Assembly: GCA_903876445.1 (NCBI GenBank) | Contig: CAIQZX010000179.1 | Span: 1 to 46,390, forward strand | Length of the DNA stretch: 46,390 nucleotides | Reading direction: 5' to 3' | Source of the DNA: an uncultured Pseudomonadota bacterium | GTDB taxonomy: Bacteria > Pseudomonadota > Gammaproteobacteria > Methylococcales > Methylomonadaceae | Shown here: positions 39,578-46,390 of the stretch, in pieces | Position numbering within the stretch: the stretch's first letter is position 1 | Layout of the letters: each line of letters begins with the position of its first letter | Notes under the pieces: generated by a model | The model's database searches: none | What the model was told of the DNA's origin: nothing | Seen by the model: the letters and a program-made list of their open reading frames with translations, nothing else | Made by a program: the position numbers and the translations under genes

Positions 39578-41599
39578 CTAATCAGGTTGCGGAAACAAGA
39601 GTTTAAATGTTGTGCCTTGATTCGGGGGACTGGTTTTAGAATCTACAAAAATATGTCCTTTCGAATGATGAACCATGCCGCTAACAGTTGATAAACCTAA
39701 CCCCGTTCCTTCTCCAACTACTTTCGTTGTGAAAAAGGGATCAAAAATGCGATGAATAATTTCATCACTAATACCTGAACCATGATCCTGTACGCTTAAC
39801 ACAATAAATTTACCCGAAAGTGTTTTTGCACAAGAAGTACAAATATGATTTGGAAGTGCTTTCGCTTTCAATGAAACCGTAATTAAACCGCCTTGTTCTT
39901 TCATTGCATCGCGGGCATTAACCAATAAATTCGTTAGGATTTGATGCAAATCGATAGAATCAATTTTGATATTTAAATCTGTTTCAACTTCTAATTCAAG
40001 TTTGAATACGCTTGTTAAACCTGGACGAAGCATTGCTAACACTTCGTTGATAATTTCAATCGTCGGCTTGATAACAATATCTGTTTTGACGGTTCCTTGA
40101 CGAGAATAAGCCATCATTTTTTTGATTAAATCGACAGCGCGATAACCGGCTTTTTCAACTTGCGTCGCATTGTTAAAAATATCCGCTCTCAACTTTTCGT
40201 CTTGAATATCGTCAGAATAAAATTTATTTAATTCGTTATATCCTAACATTCCTGTCAAGATATTATTGAAATCATGGGCAATACCGGACGTTAAACGGCT
40301 GATAGTTTCTAGCTTTTGCATTTGATTCACTTGGGAATTTAATAATTTATTTTCATCGTAAGCGGCTAGCAGTTGCAGAGCCGTTTTTTGTTTTTCTTGG
40401 CTAATAATTTGATAACGGTCTATCAAAAGAAACGTAAATATAATAAGTTCTAACGCTGAACCAATTTGTGAACTATGAACGCTAAAAAAGTTTGTTGGTA
40501 TGACAGCAAATACTAACAGTGCATTTCCAATGACACCTATCGCCAACACAGAAAACGCAGTGAATAAAAAATAAGCGTTCCGTTTTTTTTCTCGCATTCC
40601 AATAACGCTCACAATTAAAACAAGCGATGCGGATGTTGCAAAAACAATGGGCATAAATTTGGCAAATTGAAATTCTAATAACAACACAACAGGAATAAAA
40701 AGTTGTAAACCAATAAAAAATTTTAAAATGTAATCTATTTTCGGTACTAAAATTGGTGTATCAAGCATTCGGCGGACAAAAAATAACTGTGACACTAAAG
40801 CGATAGAGCCAAAAGATAACGGGGCAATTTGGCTTAACCACGGTAAATCGTGCCATAAAAATTCGTGACCAAATCCTCTATTCCCAATGAATGCCAAGGC
40901 AACAAAAATAATCATGCACACATACAATAGATAATCGAATTCTTTTAAAACAACCGCGAAAATAAAATTCAACAATGCGATAGCAATGACAAGTCCAAAA
41001 TAAACAGCTTGAGAAGAATAATCGTTACGTTCTTTTATATAAAAATCATTGGGTTCCCATAAAAAAATGGGAAGAATCATAGCGTTGAGTGTGGAAATTC
41101 GTAAATAAATTGTGTGGTTGCTGTGTGCAGGTAAAACAAGTGGAAATGCAAAAATTCGACTTTGATAGGCGCGATTATTGAACGGGCGAACGTAACCAGT
41201 TTGAATCATTTGATAATTTTGGTTTTCAATTTGAAAGTAAAAATCGATGTACCCCAACAGCGGATGATTAACATCTAATATGCGTTCAATCGGTTTATCA
41301 CTGCTATTTTCTAATTCTAGTCGCAACCAATAAGCCGACGATGTATAGGACATATTCAAGGGTTTCTGACTAGATAAATTTGTTTGAAAACGTTGCGAAA
41401 TCGCTTCTTTTTGGACATCTTCTAATGTCAATGCACCCGTTGTATCTTCAAAAACGCCCAAATGTGAGCTTAATAAAATCGGTGACTTATTAAACGTACT
41501 AACATCCAGTGTGTTAGCTTTCGCAAAAGCCGAAGTCGCCATCAATTGTAAACCCAAAAATATTAAAACAATTAAGTAACATTCGATATTTTTTCTCAT
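39578..41599 (-). CDS. Membrane sensor kinase, 7TMR-DISM type
   Basis: 673 residues from ATG 41599, chosen because the protein then begins MRKNIECYLIVLIFLGLQL like its tandem paralogue; the track start at 41686 adds 29 residues upstream of the signal sequence. After the signal peptide comes a periplasmic sensor of the 7TMR-DISMED2 kind (about 40-180, with SSAYWLRLELENSS), then seven membrane helices (about 190-385), then the transmitter with SRLTSGIAHDFNNIL, TNLLVNARDAM, CTSC, QDHGSGI and GTGLGLSTVSGMVHHS. DISMED2 domains are thought to bind carbohydrate-like ligands. No receiver domain is present, so it needs a partner; the receiver-bearing kinase at 38164 is the obvious candidate. Confidence 0.9.
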   Translation of the reverse strand: MRKNIECYLIVLIFLGLQLMATSAFAKANTLDVSTFNKSPILLSSHLGVFEDTTGALTLEDVQKEAISQRFQTNLSSQKPLNMSYTSSAYWLRLELENSSDKPIERILDVNHPLLGYIDFYFQIENQNYQMIQTGYVRPFNNRAYQSRIFAFPLVLPAHSNHTIYLRISTLNAMILPIFLWEPNDFYIKERNDYSSQAVYFGLVIAIALLNFIFAVVLKEFDYLLYVCMIIFVALAFIGNRGFGHEFLWHDLPWLSQIAPLSFGSIALVSQLFFVRRMLDTPILVPKIDYILKFFIGLQLFIPVVLLLEFQFAKFMPIVFATSASLVLIVSVIGMREKKRNAYFLFTAFSVLAIGVIGNALLVFAVIPTNFFSVHSSQIGSALELIIFTFLLIDRYQIISQEKQKTALQLLAAYDENKLLNSQVNQMQKLETISRLTSGIAHDFNNILTGMLGYNELNKFYSDDIQDEKLRADIFNNATQVEKAGYRAVDLIKKMMAYSRQGTVKTDIVIKPTIEIINEVLAMLRPGLTSVFKLELEVETDLNIKIDSIDLHQILTNLLVNARDAMKEQGGLITVSLKAKALPNHICTSCAKTLSGKFIVLSVQDHGSGISDEIIHRIFDPFFTTKVVGEGTGLGLSTVSGMVHHSKGHIFVDSKTSPPNQGTTFKLLFPQPD

Positions 41600-41722
41600 T
41601 GAAAATTTTTTCCTAAATAGCTTGGTATTTTTATGGTTTTCTAATTCCAAAATCGATATTAGCATAATGTATCGTTGATGAACCATTCTTTAAAATAATG
41701 AATTTCAAACCTTTTTACCAAT

Positions 41723-42907
41723 TTACAACGCCAACAGGAATGAAAATATCAGTAATTTTAACAACAAACATATTTGAGAAAAATAAATCGTAAAATTGTT
41801 TATCGGAATTATTCCGATTAGCAACGTGGCGTGTTCGATTATGCCTATCGATAATATCGAAAAAGCAGCAAATACAAAATAAGCGTGTCTTTGTTGCTTT
41901 AGAACTCCGATGATGCTGACAATCAACGATAAAATGGCAGACATGATAAAAATGATAATGATATATTTAGCAAACTGAAAGGTAAAAAGTAACAAAATTG
42001 CCGTAACGAAATGCAAGCTAATTAACAACTTAAAAGCCAAATCAATTTTTGGGGCAAGCGTTGGGACATCAAGAATTCGACGGATAAATAACAATTGAAA
42101 TATCACCGCAAACGAAGCAAAAAACATTGAGCCTATACACGTCAACCACGTTGAATTTAACCACAAAAGTTCACTACCAAATCCTCTGCCGAAGATAACA
42201 AGCAAAGCAAAAAACATCGTCATGCAGAAATATAAAAAATAGTTCAATTCTTTAAAAAAAACGGCAAAGAAAAAATTTAACATAGCGATTGCAATCACGA
42301 TAAAAATATAAATAGATTGAATAAAATCGTCGTTGTTATTTTTTAAATAAAAATCTGTCGATTCCCACAATGAAATCGGAATAATCATAGAATTAGGCGT
42401 TTCAACCCGAAAATAAATGACGTTGTTACTGTGTTCTGGCAAAAAAATCGGAAATGCAAAAGAGCGACTTTTATAGGCGCGATTTTCAAAAGGTTTTGAA
42501 TAGCCGGTATGAATCGGCGGATGATTTTGCTGTTCAGTTTGAAAATAGAAATCGAGATTTGCAAGCAGGGGATAATCGACATTTAACATTCGCGAAATGG
42601 GTTTATCGCCGCTATTTTTTAATTGCAATCGCAGCCAATAAGCGGATGAAGTATAAGACATTGTTAAGGGTTTTTCTGCGGGAAAATCCGTTTGAAAACG
42701 TGGTGCAATATCTTCTTTTTGAATATCATCCAATGTTAAAACACCCGTCGAATCTTCCAAAACAGAAAGATAGGAACTCAATAAAATGGGTGACTGATCA
42801 ATTAGGCTAACGTCCAAAGTGTTAGCTTTCGCAAAAGCCACGTTTGCTATCAATTGCAAACTCAAGAAAATTAAAACAATTAAATAACAAGCGATACTTT
42901 TTTTCAT
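41723..42907 (-). CDS. 7TMR-DISM receptor paralogue without kinase module
   Basis: 394 residues, closely similar to the sensor half of the following gene (signal peptide MKKSIACYLIVLIFLSLQL, then NTLDVSLIDQSPILLSSYL, SSAYWLRLQLKNS, seven membrane helices). The frame stops (FSFLLAL then TAA) exactly at the end of the seventh helix, where the paralogue goes on into its linker and transmitter. It therefore looks like a tandem duplicate whose kinase part has been lost, or a stand-alone receptor that may pair with the full kinase. The same TAGGAAAAA element precedes both genes. Function beyond this is unknown. Confidence 0.8.
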   Translation of the reverse strand: MKKSIACYLIVLIFLSLQLIANVAFAKANTLDVSLIDQSPILLSSYLSVLEDSTGVLTLDDIQKEDIAPRFQTDFPAEKPLTMSYTSSAYWLRLQLKNSGDKPISRMLNVDYPLLANLDFYFQTEQQNHPPIHTGYSKPFENRAYKSRSFAFPIFLPEHSNNVIYFRVETPNSMIIPISLWESTDFYLKNNNDDFIQSIYIFIVIAIAMLNFFFAVFFKELNYFLYFCMTMFFALLVIFGRGFGSELLWLNSTWLTCIGSMFFASFAVIFQLLFIRRILDVPTLAPKIDLAFKLLISLHFVTAILLLFTFQFAKYIIIIFIMSAILSLIVSIIGVLKQQRHAYFVFAAFSILSIGIIEHATLLIGIIPINNFTIYFSQICLLLKLLIFSFLLAL

Positions 42908-43038
42908 AAGTGGGTGTTCTTTTTCCTAATTATTCGAATTGATTTACGGTTTTTTGATTTTTAAGGACATTCGAGCATTACCTTAAAAGTTACTGCAAGA
43001 AATGCAAGCTGCGACTGGATTGTATTTAGGCGGGTAAT

Positions 43039-43073
43039 AAAAAACCGCTAAGTCATATAACTTGCGGGCTTTT
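43039..43073 (-). terminator. Terminator of ssrA copy 1
   Basis: On the minus strand, CCCGCAAGT-tatatg-ACTTAGCGG followed by TTTTTTATT lies about 30 bases after the tmRNA 3' CCA. The stem has one bulged base and resembles the terminator of copy 2. Confidence 0.75.
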
Positions 43074-43105
43074 AAATTTCTTTAGAGTTTTATTGAATCT
43101 ATAGT

Positions 43106-43479
43106 TGGTGGAGGCGGGGGGAATTGAACCCCCGTCCGCAAGCACTCCGCCACAAGGTCTACATACTTATCTCGTGCTTTGATTTAGCCGATGACATTCC
43201 GACGAGCCAAAAAGGTCATCAACGATTCTGTAGAGTTTTAGCGCATCCATTCCAGACAAACTTCAGCGCGATCTTATGTAGATGACCTCTGAGCGTTCCG
43301 GAGAACTCCACCCGCATAAGCACAGATGGTCAAAGGAATGGTGCTGTTATTAAGCAGCTAGAGCCATTGAGTAGTTTTCGTCATTTGCGAATACTTAAGT
43401 TTCAGTAGGATTTACGAGGTGTACTGTCCTCGGTATGCACTCTAGGTTTCGCTACCCACGTCGAAGCCATGTCGCCCCC
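43106..43479 (-). ncRNA. ssrA: tmRNA, copy 1 (minus strand)
   Basis: Complete 374-base tmRNA. The 5' end GGGGGCGACATGGCTTCGAC pairs with the 3' CGCCUCC-A-CCA to form a tRNA-like acceptor stem with the G3-U70 wobble that marks alanine charging; CCA is encoded. The T arm is GACGGGGGTTCAATTCCCCC. The tag reading frame (43388 down to 43350) encodes ANDENYSMALAA, closing with the tandem stop TAATAA. tmRNA with SmpB rescues stalled ribosomes and marks the nascent peptide for proteolysis. It is nearly identical to copy 2 but shorter by 13 bases, mostly in one hairpin after the tag. Confidence 0.96.
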
Positions 43480-43492
43480 TGAGTAGATGGTT

Positions 43493-43521
43493 AGGATAAC
43501 AAGAATGTGACGTATTACCAA
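43493..43521 (-). promoter_or_regulatory. Sigma70-type promoter of ssrA copy 1
   Basis: On the minus strand TTGGTA (-35, 43521-43516), a 17-base spacer and TATCCT (-10, 43498-43493) lie 13 bases upstream of the mature tmRNA 5' end, leaving room for a short leader removed by RNase P. Confidence 0.7.
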
Positions 43522-43864
43522 TTCTTTTTTCAAACTAACCGATACTTTTTTCTTAACTTTCGTTAACTGCATCCCATAACAGTGTTATGAGTGGGTGTAT
43601 CTACCAATGCGAAGCTATAAAACCGCTCCGCTCTTTGTTTGCTAGCAAAGGGCTTGGTTTTCGCCAGAAGGAACAGTGCCAGCAAGTGCATTTTATACTG
43701 GATTTTCACTGAAAACAACGCATTGAGATTATTAACAAATATTAGAAAATATCAGCGTTTTGGATACTATGACGCAACCTTCTATTATCATCAAACTACA
43801 TTGTATTAGCTATAACCGAAGAAAAACATGAATTTGTGGCAATTTTGATTCGTGATAATAGCAA
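43522..43864. other. Spacer between the two divergent tmRNA genes
   Basis: No convincing reading frame. It holds the perfect interrupted palindrome CATAACA-G-TGTTATG (43575-43589) and a second palindrome TTTGCTAGCAAA (about 43637-43650), and is otherwise A/T-rich. The palindromes could be operator sites or hairpins; nothing more can be said. Confidence 0.5.
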
Positions 43865-43893
43865 TTGGCATTATTAAAATTATCGTGTAACCT
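43865..43893 (+). promoter_or_regulatory. Possible promoter of ssrA copy 2
   Basis: TTGGCA (43865-43870) with a 17-base spacer to TAACCT (43888-43893), 14 bases before the mature 5' end at 43908. The -10 is weaker than that of copy 1, although the geometry is the same. Confidence 0.5.
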
Positions 43894-43907
43894 ATGTGCT
43901 ACTTAAC

Positions 43908-44294
43908 GGGGGCGACTTGGCTTCGACGTGGGTAGCGAAACCTAGAGTGCATGCCGAGGACAGTACACCTCGTAAAATCTACTGAAATTTAAGTATTCGC
44001 AAATGACGAAAACTACTCAATGGCTTTAGCTGCTTAAACACAGCACCATTCCTTTGACCATCTGTGCTTATGCGGGTGGAGTTCAAATGCCTCGGCAAGA
44101 GAACGTTCAGAGGTCATTCACATAAGATCGCGCTGAAGTCTGTCCGGAATGGATGCGCTAAAACCCTACGGAATCGTTGGTGACTTTTTTGGCTCGTCGG
44201 AATGTCACTGACTAAATCTAAAGAACGAGATAAGCATGTAGACCTTGTGGCGGAGTGCTTACGGACGGGGGTTCAATTCCCCCCGCCTCCACCA
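43908..44294 (+). ncRNA. ssrA: tmRNA, copy 2 (plus strand)
   Basis: Complete 387-base tmRNA. 5' GGGGGCGACTTGGCTTCGAC and 3' CCGCCTCCACCA form the alanine-type acceptor stem with the G3-U70 pair; CCA is encoded. The tag frame (GCA at 43999 to TAA 44035-44037) encodes the same ANDENYSMALAA as copy 1, with one silent change (TTA for CTA) and a single stop codon. The hairpin after the tag is longer than in copy 1. All expected helices appear intact, so both copies look functional. A strong terminator follows directly. Confidence 0.96.
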
Positions 44295-44301
44295 AATACC
44301 G

Positions 44302-44338
44302 AAAAACCCGCTAAGTTTTAAACTTAGCGGGTTTTTTA
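44302..44338 (+). terminator. Terminator of ssrA copy 2
   Basis: AAAAACCCGCTAAGTTT-T-AAACTTAGCGGGTTTTT is a near-perfect palindrome with a T run, 8 bases after the tmRNA CCA. Confidence 0.92.
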
Positions 44339-44490
44339 TTGTCCAATTCAAAGTGATTTGGTTCCCACTTGCACCAAAAATAGTGGTATTGCTAAAGGCA
44401 GAATATTGATTGTAGACGTAAATTTTCAAAAATATACCCAGCAAAAAATGCTATGCTCACATTTAATTCGTTTTTAACTCTTAAAAAATC

Positions 44491-45624
44491 ATGCTCATAA
44501 ATATCACGACCCATTCGCCTTTTCCTCGTTATTTTTATTACGCGCTAACAGTTGCCATTGCGTTGAATTTAACGTCTTGCAGCACCACGCCCGAACGTGA
44601 AATCACGACGTTACCGGCAATTGAACAAGTCGCACCACCGATTTCAGTTGAACTGTCTACCCCGATTATTAAACCGATGTTGCCGGAAACAAATGTGCCA
44701 ATTTCGCCCACCACGCCACTTTCAATTAACCAAAATGTTAAAAATTTCGTGCGCCAAATGGTATCGAAACATCATTTCAATGAACTGGAATTAACGCAAT
44801 TATTGCAATCAGCGGTAATTAAAGAAAGTATTTTGAAAAGCATTTCATCGCCGTCGGAAGGTTTACCGTGGCATAAATACCGCAAAATTTTTCTCACCGA
44901 AGCGCGTATTGAGGGCGGTGTAAAATTTTGGCATGAAAATGCGGCAGCGTTAGAAAGCGTGTCACAACAAACGGGCGTTGCGCCCGAAATTATCGTGGCG
45001 ATTATCGGCGTGGAAACGGGTTACGGCAAAAACATGGGCAATCATCGCGTTCTCGATGCGTTGGCAACGCTTGCGTTTGCGTATCCGCCGCGAAGTTCGT
45101 TTTTTACTGGCGAACTCGAAAGTTTTTTATTGTTATGCCGCGAAGAAAACATGAATCCGCGTGAACCAATGGGTTCTTATGCCGGTGCAATGGGTTATCC
45201 GCAATTTATGCCGAGCAGTTTTCGCGCGTTAGCCAAAGATTTTGAACATGACGGACACCGCGATATTTGGCACAATCCGCGTGACGCAATTGCCAGTGTG
45301 GCGAATTATTTTGCGAAAAACGATTGGCAACACGGTCAAGGAATTGCCATTCGCGCCACGGCAATCGGAAATCAGTATAAATCCGCGTTGAATAAAGACT
45401 TAAAACCGAATTCAACCCTCGCCCAATTAAGCCGCCTCAACGTCAGCGCGACAGAAAATTTTCCCGCCAATATCAACGTGAAATTAGTAGCGTTGCAGCA
45501 GTTAGACGGCGACGAATTATGGCTGGGACTGCACAATTTTTATGTGATTACGCGCTACAATCACAGCCCGTTATATGCAATGGCGGCTTATCAATTGAGC
45601 CAAGAAATAAAGCAACGGCGATAA
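44491..45624 (+). CDS. mltB: Membrane-bound lytic murein transglycosylase B
   Basis: 377-residue lipoprotein that cleaves peptidoglycan glycan strands to 1,6-anhydro-muropeptides. A signal peptide ends in the lipobox LTSC (Cys about residue 31). The catalytic Glu is in IIGVETGYGKNMGNHRVLDAL (about residue 174); other MltB signatures are ATLAFAYPPRSSFFTGELESFL, GSYAGAMGYPQFMPSSFRALA and DAIASVANYFAKNDW. A Pro-rich linker separates the lipid anchor from the catalytic domain. The residue after the lipobox Cys is Ser, favouring outer-membrane sorting. It is probably expressed alone; TATGCT about 40 bases upstream could be its -10. Confidence 0.94.
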   Translation: MLINITTHSPFPRYFYYALTVAIALNLTSCSTTPEREITTLPAIEQVAPPISVELSTPIIKPMLPETNVPISPTTPLSINQNVKNFVRQMVSKHHFNELELTQLLQSAVIKESILKSISSPSEGLPWHKYRKIFLTEARIEGGVKFWHENAAALESVSQQTGVAPEIIVAIIGVETGYGKNMGNHRVLDALATLAFAYPPRSSFFTGELESFLLLCREENMNPREPMGSYAGAMGYPQFMPSSFRALAKDFEHDGHRDIWHNPRDAIASVANYFAKNDWQHGQGIAIRATAIGNQYKSALNKDLKPNSTLAQLSRLNVSATENFPANINVKLVALQQLDGDELWLGLHNFYVITRYNHSPLYAMAAYQLSQEIKQRR

Positions 45625-45720
45625 CTTTCATTTTTTTGGTATCATAAGCAGTAATCGGCAAGCGGTTATTTTGTCGATGCTTTCATAACAATAATATTTT
45701 TAGACTCAGGAGCTTTTACA

Positions 45721-46161
45721 ATGAAAAAAATGACTACTCCGTTCGCAATGGCAATGAGCGCAGCGTTAATCTCAAGCGTTTCGGCAACTGCTGTAAATGC
45801 TGAAGCTAATCCGTTTGGCGCAACCGAATTATCATCGGGTTATATGCAACTTGCCGCCGCTGAAATGGCGTGTGGTGCGGGCATGAAAATGGAAAAACCG
45901 AAAACTGCTGAAGGCGCGTGCGCTGGCAAAAAATCCGCGTCTGGCGAAAAATCTCCCGAAGGAAAATGCGGCGATATGATGGACGGCGACAAAATGAAAG
46001 CGGGCATGGAAGCATCGTGCGGCGGCATGATGAAAGGCAAAGAAGGTTCGTGTGGCGAAATGCACGGCGCGATGTCAAAAGAAGGCGCGTGTGGTGCAGC
46101 AAAATCTGAAGGCAAACCCTTAGACAATTCGCCGTTATACGACGTGCATCCGCCTCAATAA
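45721..46161 (+). CDS. Exported Cys/Met-rich protein resembling HvfA/bufferin-type RiPP metallophore precursors
   Basis: 146 residues with a signal peptide (MKKMTTPFAMAMSAALISSVSAT...AVNA). The mature part starts ANPFGATELSSGYMQLA and goes on into low-complexity sequence with six Cys, mostly as EGxC or similar (EGAC, EGKC, EASC, EGSC, EGAC), plus many Met, Gly and Lys; the C-terminus is SPLYDVHPPQ. The NPF...LSSGYM leader and EGKCG-like repeats resemble HvfA-type precursors, whose cysteines are modified by DUF692 (MNIO) enzymes and which bind metals such as copper. The enzyme and partner genes are not seen within the window. CAGGAGC precedes the ATG. Confidence 0.7.
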   Translation: MKKMTTPFAMAMSAALISSVSATAVNAEANPFGATELSSGYMQLAAAEMACGAGMKMEKPKTAEGACAGKKSASGEKSPEGKCGDMMDGDKMKAGMEASCGGMMKGKEGSCGEMHGAMSKEGACGAAKSEGKPLDNSPLYDVHPPQ

Positions 46162-46174
46162 TTGAGCAATTCAC

Positions 46175-46390
46175 ATGAAAAAATTTTCAACATCTTTAGC
46201 GGTTGGTGCGGTGTTAATATCAGGCATTGCGAGCGCAGACGTAAATCCGTTCGGTGCAACTGAATTACCGTCGGCATATTTGCAACTTGCTGAAACAGAA
46301 ATGGCGTGCGGCGCGAACATGAAAATGGAAGCACCCAAAGACCAATCAAAAGAAGAGGCTGAAAAAGCAGCCAAAGAAAAAGCGGCTGCC
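46175..46390 (+). CDS. Second HvfA-like exported protein (3' end beyond the window)
   Basis: 72 residues visible, no stop before the edge. Signal peptide MKKFSTSLAVGAVLISGIASA, then VNPFGATELPSAYLQLAETE and MACGANMKME, which aligns with the first 30 mature residues of the preceding gene. The sequence then turns Lys/Glu/Ala-rich (EEAEKAAKEKAAA), suggesting a helical segment before any Cys repeats. It begins 13 bases after the previous stop and is probably co-transcribed. It is a tandem paralogue, not a copy, as the signal peptide and later part differ. Confidence 0.65.
   Translation, partial: MKKFSTSLAVGAVLISGIASADVNPFGATELPSAYLQLAETEMACGANMKMEAPKDQSKEEAEKAAKEKAAA

Noticed and set aside
43106-44294. 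Second tmRNA as an attachment-site duplication from an integrated island
   Set aside because: Island integration normally duplicates only the 3' end and leaves an integrase gene. Here the whole gene is duplicated in inverted orientation, and no integrase is present.
44259-44444. 61-residue minus-strand ORF ending in GELNPRP
   Set aside because: It reads the antisense of the tmRNA 3' end and its terminator. The RGELNPRP-like ending is a common artefact of translating tRNA or tmRNA T-arm DNA backwards.
45806-46174. Minus-strand ORFs of 122, 95 and 77 residues opposite the HvfA-like gene
   Set aside because: Shadows of the low-complexity coding strand; no ribosome-binding site and no plausible domain. 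The plus strand has a signal peptide and a conserved tandem paralogue.

Overview
This is a low-GC gammaproteobacterial chromosome segment, most likely from an aerobic methylotroph or methanotroph of the Methylococcales type. The evidence is the pair of formyltransferase/hydrolase (Fhc) genes of the tetrahydromethanopterin C1 pathway, a pterin dehydratase beside them, a bacteriohemerythrin, and typical gammaproteobacterial housekeeping genes (YheS, TruD, EpmB, ParC, MltB, SpoT). The genus cannot be fixed from the window and no methane monooxygenase is present.

Layout. 1-11348: ABC-F ATPase yheS (cut by the left edge), a multiply broken YdiK/PerM-like transporter carrying an inserted ~280-bp repeat, then glyA-truD-purH on the plus strand, convergent with a minus-strand operon trx-like-pgk-rpoZ-spoT. 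11349-18768: a second, inverted copy of the repeat, then two overlapping sensor-kinase genes, one a 1744-residue protein with seven tandem HAMP-type units and three receiver domains. 18882-23462: pterin dehydratase-fhcB-fhcA on the minus strand, with epmB divergent. 23539-30646: a complete Pho-box-driven phosphate operon pstS-pstC-pstA-pstB, a half-length phoU paralogue, phoU and a strong terminator. 30654-35019: small secreted protein, bioA, a remnant that looks like IS200/IS605 right ends (omega-RNA-like), and parC. 35086-42907: a decayed kinase, a TonB-dependent receptor, a bacteriohemerythrin, two more kinases sharing the same transmitter module, and a receptor paralogue without a kinase. 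43039-44338: two complete tmRNA (ssrA) genes, head to head, each with its own terminator. 44491-end: lytic transglycosylase mltB and two tandem genes for small secreted Cys/Met-rich proteins that resemble HvfA/bufferin-type metallophore precursors. The second runs off the right edge.

Themes. One family of histidine-kinase modules occurs four times (three open, one decayed), suggesting local paralogue expansion and turnover. Phosphate uptake is one coherent regulon. The most unusual items are the inverted pair of intact tmRNA genes that encode the same tag but differ in a pseudoknot-region hairpin, the tandem EGxC-type precursor genes, the half-PhoU that has lost its metal motif, the giant HAMP kinase whose middle receiver has Glu at the phospho-acceptor site, and the inverted 280-bp repeat family with a conserved 34-38 residue reading frame. 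All similarity statements come from reading the translations by eye; no database search was run.
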